From contig CP137686.1 of the NCBI GenBank assembly GCA_037976565.1, forward strand, positions 26,063,828-26,127,827: a DNA stretch of 64,000 bases, in the 5' to 3' direction. The DNA is from Mesocentrotus franciscanus. Taxonomy: Eukaryota > Echinodermata > Echinoidea > Camarodonta > Strongylocentrotidae. A program made the translations under genes and the position numbers. The notes under the pieces are model-generated. The model had not been told where the DNA came from and did no database searches. It worked only from the letters and a program-made list of their open reading frames with translations. Of the stretch, positions 25,801 to 38,900 are shown in pieces (position 1 is the stretch's first letter; each line of letters opens with the position of its first letter).

Positions 25801-26927
25801 TTTGGCTGCTACCTACAAAGCAACTTTTATACTGTTGTACCAATGTATATTCATGTATTCTATTCTTTTTATGTAACAATGGTTAGTATCGTAATATATG
25901 TATCTTATTCTTTCATTGCTTTGGTGAAATAAAATTGAATTGAATTGAATTGAATGCCATTGAATGTTTGGATAAATAATTGCAACATGCTTTGTCATTA
26001 AATAGTAACAGCTACATACAAGTACAGGTATACATTGTATTTTGTGAAAATTGATTAATAGAAGAAGAAAAAAAAGTCTAATGTGACCATAAAAGAAAGA
26101 TTTACGACCTCCTACACTTCCTATCTTTGACTATAAAACTTTAATTGAGTGTAATTGTTCACAAACCTATTGGCTGAGAGGGGATTCAAAATTAATATGA
26201 TACACATGTGTATATACAGTATGTGGTATTTCTTACAGTATTTTGTAGATTGAGAGAGGGGCTGCACAAATACAACAAAGTGATTTCTCAACAATGCAAG
26301 CATTCCAACTTTCACACAAAATTTTGAAAGAAATTTTGTATTCATAGAATCAAGTCAAAACTTTTTTCTCTCCTTCTTGTAGGCTACATTCTATGTCTTT
26401 GAATATGAGCACTTTTGTTTATCTTGAACAATGTGTTGTATGTGATTGCAATTGGTCTACAATGTACATGTGGAATCAAGAGGATGTAATTATGTTCCAA
26501 TATTGGATTGGCATGCAAACACCCCTAGGGCATAATGAATCATGGCTACCTACCTTTGGAGCAAGAGAACATACCCCGTTCACATGCCAGTAACTATGAT
26601 AATCATCCTTCAACCCACAGTTTATGTTATGATGTAATTAATCAAGTGAGCTGAATCAAGCTAATTGACCCCATTGGATACCAAAGCCTATGATAATTCA
26701 GGCTAGTGTCTACAGAAAATGCATATTACCCGGTACATCACAATCCAATGAATCCATATCATATCCAAACTTCAAGAGGGTTACAAGATGTCAGTCTCTT
26801 TAATATTCTGTTATTTTGAATCTGTAGCAACTGCACTCATTATTATTGACATAATTTTTCACCTAAAATGGCACAAACTCCTTTCTCATGTCACTTAATA
26901 TCAATCTAAGATAGAGAGAGAGAGAGG

Positions 26928-26961
<34 letters not shown>

Positions 26962-29900
26962 GAGAGGGAGAGAGAGGGAGAGAGAGGGAGAGAGAGAGAG
27001 TAACAAATACATGTACTGTATGCTCCATTAATGCTGGAGAGAAGAAAAAAGTGGGAAAAAAAAAATGTAATTGTTGTCCTTGCCTGTATTCACACTACTT
27101 TACAGTGAGTAGATGCTTTAGTAAGCACCATGGGACCTACTGTACGACTTTACTTCCTATCAGAGGGACTGTGTCTACAAATTCAGCAAATGCTTACTGA
27201 ACGTCTTTGGCATTTAACTTTAAAACCCTGTAGCTTGTGATCAAAAGTCTGGTGACTTCTCCTCTAGACCACAACAACTCTCAAATAACGTTATGGCTCG
27301 GTATAGATCGCACAAGTCTCATAATGTAAATGGGGCCAACAGTCTCATAATGTGAATGGGGCCAACATCCTCAATACATTGAGAAAGAGGTACCTGTCAG
27401 CCTGTCAAAAAACATCTGTTCTTCATACAGTTTGTCTGCCACAACGACGTGTGTTTTAATTGTTTGATTCACAATCAACAAAACACTTTCACTAATTTAT
27501 GACTAATCTGCTCAAGGCATAATTGAAGTTTCAGTCGAAAAAGCAGCAATAAACAACACATTTACTACATGTATATACATGTAAAGTGAACTATTGCGCT
27601 GATTACAATATCTATATATACACATGTACATGTAAGAATGCATTGTAAATGAAATTCCAAGGAAAATCCCTGAAGTGTACTACTTATTTTTTCCTCGTAT
27701 TTTCCCCATACATTTTACATGTTTGAAAGCGTTGTCAGAAATTTTCAGCCAATTGATTATGTAAGATTTTAAAATGTAAAATGACTCTGCCCTTGTACGT
27801 GTACATGTACATGTACATGAATGATGTGAACTTTTTGAGTACATGTGTGATGAATGCACATCCTAATCAAACAAGAATGTATCATTATACCTCATACCTC
27901 CTTGTATTAAGAACATTAGAAACCTAAGCAAATCAAATACTAGAGAACAGTTAAAATGTAAAACCAAACGATTTTGTAACAGTCCAGTTCCCTACTTAAT
28001 TGACTTGCTGAATTCACAGTAATGATCATGCACTTTGTATACATTTGTATAACATGTAAACTTATCCCCATAGTGATGATGTAGAGGAGCTGTAGAATTA
28101 TTTTATTTTATGTGAAGTAGTATATTTACCATATATATTACCATATTTCATGTCTTTCATTTGATTGCATACCTACATGTACCTATCAGTTTACAATATG
28201 TTATCCATAACTCACCAATGAAATTGTAAAATGTACCGGGTACTTGAAAATGTACCGGGTACTTGTAATTTATGGATCTACAACCAGTACTCTCTGTCAA
28301 AATTGTTCCTTTTACCTTATTTTCGATATGTCTGCTATACACTCTCATCCTCAGCATTATCTTATATCTCTCTCTCTATCTCTCTCTTTATCTCTCCCTT
28401 TCTCTCCCTCTGTCTTTCTCTCTCTCTCATATTTTTCCTGGATCTCCTGTGCTGTCTGTACTATTTTCCCTCCGTACCTCTCTTCTACATTTCTCTCCAG
28501 CCCTTTTGTTCTCTCTTCTCTCTTATTTCGAACAATCTTTTCATATATGTTATATATGATTGTGGAATAGATTTAAGCAATTGTTACCTGTTTAGCGTAT
28601 TTTATTAATTTATATATAGGTGTACACTGATTTATTTAGAAAATTCAATCACTGTGTGATATCTCTTAATACGATGTGCTGGATAATTTTACTGTAGTTT
28701 ATTTATATTTGTTTAATTATTTATGTTTTTACACAATGTACAAAATTCTGCAACTCAGCCATCTGGCTGCAAATGAATTCTCAGTAAAACCATTACCATT
28801 ACCATATAAACAGGACCTGAAAAGTGTGGCAAAGCTATTATCTACATATTTCATCTCAAATTTTGCCCTGTTTATTTCCTTGGTTGTTGCCAATAACACT
28901 TTCTACTTTCTACTTCCTCTTTGCAATTATGCCATCTAATGTCATTTTTGCTTGACAGAAATAAGGCCCATTCACACGGTAGAAAAACAAATTTGAAAAA
29001 CCATTGTTTTTGTTTAACAACCATTTACACTACTGGAAAAACCCATAAAAAAAGTCGGTGTCTGCTTACTTTTGATTTTTTGGGGGGAGTTGTGCACATG
29101 CATGCGCAACTTGTTGCTGTTCTGCATGTGTTACCACAGAAGTGCATGGGGAATGTCACATGACAAAAAACAGAATAGTTCATCTGTGTTTAGAGAGAGA
29201 GAGAGCATTTACACTGCTAAAAACGGATTGAGTTTAAAAAAAAAATACTCCAGAGGTGGGGTTTTCAATTCGTTTTTAGTCTTGTTTATGGGTACATGTA
29301 GTTCCCTAGCAATTTCCGCCCAAACTCTGGAATGTGAGAATTGTTTTTTGCCTGCAGTGTAAATGCAGCTACATTTGCCTGACAGAAACAGATGACAATT
29401 GACATACAAGCTCATAAATTATCCATAAGTGGTCTAATGACTTACATGAATACTATATGTCAAATGGCATACACAACACAATGCATTTGATAATGTAATG
29501 TACACGTCCTTCCCCTATGTCCCATTTACATTGGCCAAAATTACCCCCCAAAATACACTGGACTGGCTAAAATGCTCCCCAGGGAATGGAGAATGTGCAT
29601 GAAATATGTGCAAGCAAGCCTGGATATGATGACCATAATGATAATCATATATGTCCGAAACGTGCATAGAGGATCTCTAGATAAGAGGCGGATTAGGAGC
29701 AGATTAAACCCAAATTATCATTGTTATTTTCTTGTTCTTGGTCTTGTTGCTGGTATAATTATTTTCTTTATTGTCATCATTATCATCATCATCATCATAA
29801 TCTTTATTATTATTATTATTATTACAACTAAAGCCTGAGATACAGTGTATCCTTAAACTTTTTTTTTTACTTTTTTCCCTTTAATATCTAAATCAGTTCT

Positions 29901-32900
29901 CTGAAAGCTTGAACAAAGTCCATCAGGTATCACAACTCATGCCTTGCTCTTCAGGGAGAAATTAGTAACAGCATCCTAGCTACAGATCTCTTCCAGAAAA
30001 CCAACTTCCCCAACTTTGCTTTCCAGAACCTACTCAACCCCAAAAACATCCTTTAAATGACATGTAGGGCTATTTTGGGGACAGGTGCGAGAAAAAATGG
30101 AATTGCTCCTAGAGGAAATAATGATGTTGCCAATTTACGAGGTTATTATAAATTATAAATTATAATCTTTTAAAGTCCACTCCAAATGTTATTAAACCGA
30201 AAATGGAAATTCTTTGTGCCCAATTGATCGTGAGCCCGGCAGCCACTGAGCAGCGCCAGATCGACATTGCTCTATCCCCTTATTGTTGAACGCCAAACAA
30301 GGTAGCAGCGACTCCCATCTTTTAACGTCTTTTGGTATGACGCGGCCGGGGTTCGAACCCACGACCTCCTGGTTGTGAGGCGGACGTTCTACTGACTGAG
30401 CCAACACACCGGCTGCCGGAGCTAAAGCTAGGGTAATAATTTCCAAAGCTCTTCGGAAGCGCATAGGAACGTTATATAATGTGATATGCGCTATACAAGA
30501 ATTTAATTTTATTATTACCTTCTCAGATATTCACAGTGTGAATGGCGGGTGGTTGCTTTTAATTCTTTCCTCTCTCTCTCTCCTTATTAAGATTAATTGT
30601 TTTTTGATGGTTTCAAGAGCCAAAGTAGGGATATTATTGCTCGTTCTACTACTCTCATATCTCAGATTCACATACACGTAGGATGCATGCGGTATTAAGG
30701 GTGAAGTACATGGATATCCATCCATGCTTGTACCAGATTTTATAACTTCAAGTTCAGATAAATTTAGGACTTCCTGTTTCCTTGTCAAACTTTCTCAAGT
30801 TTATCATTAGAACCTGCTCCCCCATCATAAAAGTTTGATAAAAGATACATGTACATGTACTTGGCTGCATGATATAACTATATTGTACATGCATGCTATG
30901 CGAAATTGAATTGAATTGAGTTTTTATTATCCATCTTACAACTTGTTTTTCACCGGTATACAGTATGTTTACCAATAATTAATTTACACAAAGTATTAAT
31001 CACAAAATATATTATATTTGCTCATGTTCATGAAATAAGCCTTACATTATTCACTTTGAGGGGAAGGCATTTTTTTTTTAAATAGCGGAAGGCTTTTAAT
31101 TTCAAATCACCAATAAGCTATTTATGGATAGATACAGATCAAGCTCAAGTTACTGTGCAGAAATAAGTTCTGACATATTTTTGATGTACTAATTTGAAAC
31201 ACCCCAGTGAAAATTGGCATGTCTTAATTGTAATATAATCTGAGACCATAGATTACCTCCATGTACATGTAAAAAACAGTATTGGAAGAATTAATGCCAA
31301 CATTTCCAACCTTCATAAAATTATTGATTAGCAAAGTACAGCTCTTCCAATTAGCAATTCTATTTCAAACAAACATGAGGTTTGATTAACCTTTGCTTCC
31401 ATGTGGAAAAAGCTATATTAAATCATTTTCAAAATCAAGGTTGAGTTTATATTTCTGTTGCCAGGAGCTGTTTAGTATTTATTAGGCCAAATAACAAAAA
31501 TAACGTGTTACTCGTCCGGAGACTCCAGACTTTCTTTTAAAAAGGAGGCAGGGCATTACTATTTACATTCACAGATATTGTGCTACATGTATGTGAGTGT
31601 ACTGAAGTGATGCAATGTTATGTATGACAAGACAAATGATTTGTATCACTTTAGAAGCTATTTAAACAAAATGTATATATAAGGCTTTTTTTTGGGGGGG
31701 GGGCTTTTTTCTTCTTCATACTCATAGTAAATAGTTTTTAAAAAGGAGGCGGCGGCCAAAAAGGAGGCAGGCGGGACGAGAAACACTTCATTTTTTTTAT
31801 TTGGCCTTATTACTAATATTATTTTTTAGACGGGTCAGGATTGATATTTTAAAATCTTTGTGCATGGGGCCACCTGTTAAAATATTGGTTTTTAAACAAG
31901 AAATCTACAGTCCAGGGTAAGGATGGTGAGGGAGGGGGGGGGGGGCATTATGATTTAGGTTCCCATTCGTATTGAGCACTGCCTTAGAGGGGTACTATAA
32001 CTTTCTTAATGAATTGAATTATAGGCTATGAAATTCAGTAATATGCCCTAAATACTTTTTAATCATAACAGCTACTTTAAAGATAAAGACCAGTTCTGGT
32101 CATGCGATTGCATTGTGAAAGAAACATTGTGGAATCGATCAGAAAAGGTTGATCATCTAGCATATAGTATTGGTGTGTACTGCAAGGTTCTGGAATCATC
32201 AAAATGATAAGAAATTTGGCCCAGTCTTGGTAAAGTTACAAGTACTGTACACAGAAAGATGTATATGGGACTACGCGACCACGTGCGCGATATCTATTTG
32301 GTCCCAATAGATATAATAATTTACCAAATATATCAATTAGTAGGCGGTTTCCGACTTTCCCGGCAAAATTTGTATCATCATGTATTAGTCAAAACATATT
32401 CTTTCACATGATTGGTAATGAGAGCTTCCATTTCATTTTTTTGAGAGAGGGGCGTTTCCAAAACTGGTCTTTACCTTTAAATTTGAATCAGCAGAACGCA
32501 AAAAGTGTGAAATTTATAAATGTACATGTACATTAGATGTGAATTAAACTCTCTCATATAAAGTAATCTGACTTCACCTCTACTGTAAATCATTAGTTTG
32601 TTTCTAACTTTTCTTGTGATTTATGGGCTGTTCTGCACAGGCATATCACCCACTTTGAGTTTATAAAGAGCTAGACATACTTTCAGGTCATAGCAAGTTT
32701 ATGTAGATAAAGTACAATGTACATGTAGATAAAGTTCAGAGAAACTGACACATTTACGACAATGCTGGCATGCTTGGTTAAAAGGACTACCCCCCCCCCC
32801 TTGTTCAGACAACGAAATTCACTTTATAGCTACATGTACATGTACATGTACATGTACATGTACATGTACAGTAATACCAAAACCACAAGGCTATACAATA

Positions 32901-35900
32901 AGTAATGGCATTTTGTTTCTAGTCTGAGCATTGTACAACAACAAGTTTTATTTATAACAAAACATCAAATAACATTTATAGCAAAAGATTGTCTGGGTAT
33001 CAGTTGGAACGAAAAATGCAATATAGAATTAGGGTTCACATCTAATGTAAACTTTGGATCGTACGAAAACCCGCATAACTGGGCGGGGCTTATCATCAAG
33101 AGTTCGCACTGATGGTTGGCCAGCTGTCATCTAACTAAGCCAACTCTTAACATATTAACTGACCTCTTCATTATACTGGTAGTTTCTTAATACAAATTTC
33201 TTTGTATAATACTTTTTTTAATGTGTGTACGCCCTTTCACTATACAATGATTTATTTAAATGACGTTCCTTTTTATGAATTTAATACAACTTTGCTGTAG
33301 TCTGAACAGACTATTTCTCTGGGATGAGATAGTAGATACATGTAGGTACTTTAGGTTCATGCAACAGTCTGTATACCTAAACTTTAGGTTGGGGTTGGGG
33401 TTGGGGTATAGACCAGTTTTGGAAACGCCCTCCTCTCAAAAAATGAAATGGAAGCTCTCATTACCAATCATGTGAAAGAATATGTTTTGACTAATACGTG
33501 ATGATACAAATTTTGCCGGGAAACCGCCTACTAATTGATATATTTGGTAAATTATTATATCTATTTGGATCAAATAGATATCGCGCACATGTCGCGCATG
33601 TGTCGCGTAGTCCCATATACATCTTTCTGTCTACAGTACTACAGTGCTTGTAACTTTACCAAGACTGGGCCAAATTTCTTATCATTTTGATGATTCCAGA
33701 ACCTTGCAGTACACACCAATACTTATGCTAGATGATCAACCCTTTCTGATCGATTCCACAACGTTTCTTTCACAATGCAATCGCATGACCAGAACTGGTC
33801 TTTATCTTCAAACTTCAAAGTCATTTAGTAGTTACAAACTTAGGGGACACACCCACAGTTATGAAACTTCCAGTTACTCAAAGTTATCAAGCAATCTCGA
33901 GGTTAGCACGATAACTACAAGGCACAGGGGTCCTCAATTTCCCTTGAAGTCATGGGGTGTGATTCTAACTTCCAGGTTACAAAAGCTTGTAGTTAAAGGG
34001 AAAGTCCACCCTGATATTAAGTTGGTTTTAATAGAAGCAGAGAAATGAGAGAAACAGGTCAGTGAAAGTTTGAGCAAAAATCGATTAAAAATGAGAAAGT
34101 TATGAATGTTTGAAGGTGTGATTAATTAAACACAAATTGGCAACTCTGTGAGGTATCTTGCGAGCTCCCCTCCCACTTGCTCTGTACTAAAAAACTTCAC
34201 ACAATTATATTTTCCCTTAAGAAAGTTTTCAATCATACATTCACCCTAGAAATAATTATTGCAAATAATTAAATATACAACCCCTGTATGAAACAAATCT
34301 ATTCCAGCATCGCTAACTAAGAAAATGAGAGTTTAAGGAATTTTCTGTACAGAGCAAATTGGAGAAGAGCCCGAGACACGTCACAGAGTTGCCAATTTGT
34401 GTTTGATTTATCGCAACTTCAAAAATTCATTACTCTCTTATTTTTCATCAGATTTTGCTCAAACTTTCGCTCATGTGTTTCTCTCATTCTTCTGATTCTA
34501 TTAAAACAAACTTAATATCACGGTGGACTTCCCCTTTAAAATAACTGCGTCACTGCTTCTGCAGGCTTGACAACTTTGATACCTGATTCGGTCCTGTGTA
34601 AACCATCGTCGTTGTTTATAGTGGATCATTGTTTAAAAACTTCGAGGTTTCACAAACTTAAAATTTAAAGCTATGACTGTCCCATGTGAACACAGCTAGT
34701 AATAAAATTGTCAAAATGCCCCCAAGAAAGGCTATGGACATTCCTTCAAGTGACTGACACCTGAAACTTGTGTGACCTAAAACTCAGCCCAATCACTAGG
34801 GTCAAACAGGGTCAACATCAGGTGCAAAGATACAGGCATCACCACAATGGTATTTCGTTTTTAGTCACAACTACTACTACTACATGTACTGGCGTTAATA
34901 AGATACAGTGTAATGTAAAATACAGAGTTGGTACATTTATGTAATCAGTTCCATTTACATCGTACATGTATCTCTTTAAATTTACATGTACATATCTCTC
35001 CCTCCCTCTTTCTATCTGTTGCTCGGTTTCCATTTCTGTCTAATACACTCTCTCTTTCCTCCTCCTCCTCCCCCTCCTCCTCCTCCTCCTCCTCCTCCTC
35101 CTCCTCCTCCTCCTCCTCCTCCTCCTCCTCCTCCTCCTCCTCCTCCTCCTCCTCCCTCCTCCTCCTCCTCCTCCTCCTCCTCCTCCTCCTCCTCCCTCCT
35201 CCTCCTCCTCCTCCTCCTCCTCCTCCTCCTCCTCCTCCTCCTCCTCCCTCCTCCTCCTCCTCCTCCTCCTCCCTCTTCTTCTCCCTCTCCCTCTCCCTCT
35301 CCCTCTCCCTCTCCCTCTCCCTCTTCTTCTCCCTCTCCCTCTCCCTCCCTCTTCCTCTTCCTCTTTTTCCTCCTCTCCTCCTCCTCCTCCTTTTTCTTCT
35401 TCTTTTTCTTTTTCTTTTTCTTACATAGGCAACATCATATTGTAGCTACAGTAATATTGGCATTCAAGCAAGAAAGTACCATCAAACAAATGTGTGTAAT
35501 GTACATGTACATGCATAAATTGCATATTATAAAAATTAGGGCTACATGATCACGAGAGAAGTATTGAAACAAAATCTGTTCAAAGTACATGTACTTGAGG
35601 GTGCTTCAAACTTATAGACCATGAACATGATCTAGGAGAGTGCATGGTCTCAAAAACATACTTCATCATATCGACTGAGCTAGCAACCTCCCTGAAACTT
35701 CAGTCATTACTAGTTTACACACAATATAAATGCAAATAATATGGAATTAAAACTTGTCATACAAAGTTAGCCTACACATGTAATGTACAGTACATGTAGG
35801 TGGAAGCAGATAAGTGGCGAAACAAGTTCATGAAATTTGATAAAGTATATGGAAATTATTATGAAGTTTTAAAACTGCTATTAAAGATACTATGTCCCTT

Positions 35901-38900
35901 TTGCAGCCAACATCAAATTCTGTAGAACTTTGCAGGAATTATGAATATGTCATGTATGTCCTATCTGTGAAATTTAAACGTCAGCAGTGTCCTAATATTC
36001 AAATTATGCAAGGAAACCCGTTTACTTGCTAGACTTCACTGTCAGACACTATTGAGTGACTGACTGGCTTTTTCATCTTTGGTAATAACATACATAAAAT
36101 GAGCTGTAAAGGGTACATGAGCATTTGTCTACATCAATAACCCACTTCTTGTAATGGCCAAAATTAAACTGATTGAATCTTTGCGCAGCATAAAACGTAC
36201 GACCATTCGGTACAATGGTCTGAAAATCAGACTATTACTTACTGGCTCTATAGCTCCTAAGTCGATTCGACAACTAATAGTCGTTATTTTCCCACTTAAA
36301 GACATTTTCAAGCCCCTTTTTTTTAGGGAAGTTCTAAATTAGTATTGTCTTTCAAATGCCGTTGGAATTTAACCTTTTCATTTTTTGGCCTGCAAATGGG
36401 ACATAGTACCTTTAATAGGCCTATAGAGAACTTCACATTGAAAGTTTATTATACAATACACAGTGACATTAGTCCAAATATGAGGATTATCATTAAATTA
36501 CTTCTGAAGAAAATTATCTGTCCAATTACTATTAGGGATCTCAACTCTCAAAGGGTGCTTTCTTTTACTTTCTTTGTCTGATTAATCTACCATTTTGAAA
36601 CATCTCTCTAATCTCTATATCTCCCTAACTCCCCCTTCTCTCTCTCTCTCTCTCTCTCTCTTTGATTTATCTATGTCCACTATTTCAGGGCAATATTCCA
36701 AGAGGGTTACTTTACTAACTTTATAGCTTTTTGATCCATGTAAACCAAAGCTTCCTATATGAACTCCTGAATGAGCTATGCTGATAAAATAATAAAAATT
36801 TTTTAGAACCACCAATGTCATCTTAATTTACCAGCTGATTACTGAATTCTGACATTCCCATAGCTTTATTACAAAAACAATCGGGTTCCAGTAATCAATG
36901 GATTAATACTGTACATTAATTTACATAGGCCTAAATTTCTTATAGAAAACTTCATAGAAAACCTTTTTCATCATGAAAACCCATGTGTTTAAAGCAGACA
37001 TTAGCAGAGATGTGAAATTCCAGCTCCCTGTTTTATAAACTAAAGCTTGCATGGGATCTAAATACATGTAAATTGTTATCCAATCTCCTTCTGATAAATT
37101 AAATATCAGAAAACACTTAAAATGAAAGTGAAACTCTATTTGTGTCATCTGAATGGGTGTGACTATTAGCATGGGTATTCATTACACAACAAATGGCAAG
37201 AGTGGAAACCAGATTGCGAGCAGTGAGTGAGGTTTAATTTCACTATAAAACCAACGCTGTCTTCTTTTATCTATTGTGGTTGGAGAAACAGCATTGTGTT
37301 TTGCAATGAACATACATGTACTGTACGTTATACATTTATGAACTGAATGCCAGATAGAAATTGAAAAGGGAAATGTCTCAAGTCTCAACAAGTATGTGTT
37401 TCATTATTGCTTCATGATTTCTATGCATATACAAAAATATGTCTCTATATCAATCAGACATATCAAGACAATACTTCAGAATATTGTGTTGGTAGTGCAT
37501 AAAAATCAATCAATCACTTTAAAAGGACAATCTAACCTTTGTATCGAGTTCTTTGTATGAATGAGAAAATGGCAAAAGTTTTGAATAAATTGGACCAATA
37601 ATGGAAAGTTATGAATGTATTAAAATGTGAACACTATTTCGATGGGATATACAATAGGGTATTGATTATTGAAATCACCCTTCAGTTGATTTTTTAAAAA
37701 ATAGATGTGATTGTGTTAATGATATGGCAAGCTACATTACACAAGTGGAGAATAGGTATGGGATTCCTTTGTTATGAGTATGACTACATCTATGAATTTT
37801 AGGTTAGCCAATGATTCATACTGTGGTTGGAATTTGATTGTTTCAATTGTTTTCTTATTGAGAATGAGGAGACTCAACATATGCTCCAGGGATGTTTGTC
37901 CCATGCTGTCATGCTTCATTTCAGCAAAAGATACAGCGCTAGGATTGCAATTGGTTAGGGTAAGGTTTGTGGTAAGGGATATATTAGAATCTGAAATTAA
38001 CATTACTTTACGGTTTACCACTTACTCACTGCTTGTCATTATCAATCAAATATCAAAATGTAACCACATAGTCCTTTACACAGTCTTTTCCAGTGGGGGG
38101 ACTGGAATAAATTTTTCAATGGGGGTGGGGGGTCTGAGTTAAAATTGAAGGCCCATGTGCACTTGACCTTGTTCTGTTATTGTTGAGTATAGCCCTGCTT
38201 TAAGTTTAAAGTCCCACTGCACTACTTGTAGCTACTTGCTCCCTCTATATAGAAAACAATGCCTAAGCGGTGCCCATTGGTCCCTCATGATCCTCTTTTT
38301 CTTACATGTATGTTAATTGAGAGCTGAGTTGATGAGATAACCACCTGTCAGTGACCAGCAGGGTGGTCTAATCCTCCTGGCTAAACTAGTGCAGACAGGA
38401 TTTAAGGCATTCATAAAAAAATAATATTTTTTCACTGTCTCCATTACATAACTCTGTTTGGAGCAGCAAGGGCATTACAAATTATTAAAGTCCCTCAGGG
38501 AACACTTAAAGCTGTCGGTCCCCTGGTTGCTTACTTACTTACAAGCATATGCATGTTTTCTTTAATAGCAGTCAGGTAAAACAAACAAACGAAACAACCA
38601 ACCATTATCTCAGTGTTCACTATAAGTTCAGGAGTTAAATCGCCATATACTATAGGCTCAAAACAAATGATATGAACATGAAAAATAAGATGCAACATAG
38701 ACATGTATATACAGTTAAAAACTAAATTATTCACACCCGTTGTCAATTTGATGTTTTTTTGTTTTTTTGTATTTCAAGAATGAAAGCTGGACTCGTGAAT
38801 TAGGGCTTTTGTTGAATACTCTTAGATGTAAGCTTTAATATGTCACATTCTCAAGAAACATGATAAATTGAGACTTATCAATTTTTCACATTCTTAACAC

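Noticed and set aside
30192..30464. 90-codon minus-strand open frame with LAQSVERPPHNQEVVGSNPG
   Set aside because: This is the well-known kind of false translation of a tRNA-like SINE head; the DNA shows A-box and B-box features.
34928..35549. Long proline/serine/leucine open frames
   Set aside because: They are translations of the (TCC)n microsatellite in several frames.
37519..37640. Possible further TTAA element starting TTAAAAGGACAATC
   Set aside because: Only one end is visible and the similarity to the 33997 element is too weak.
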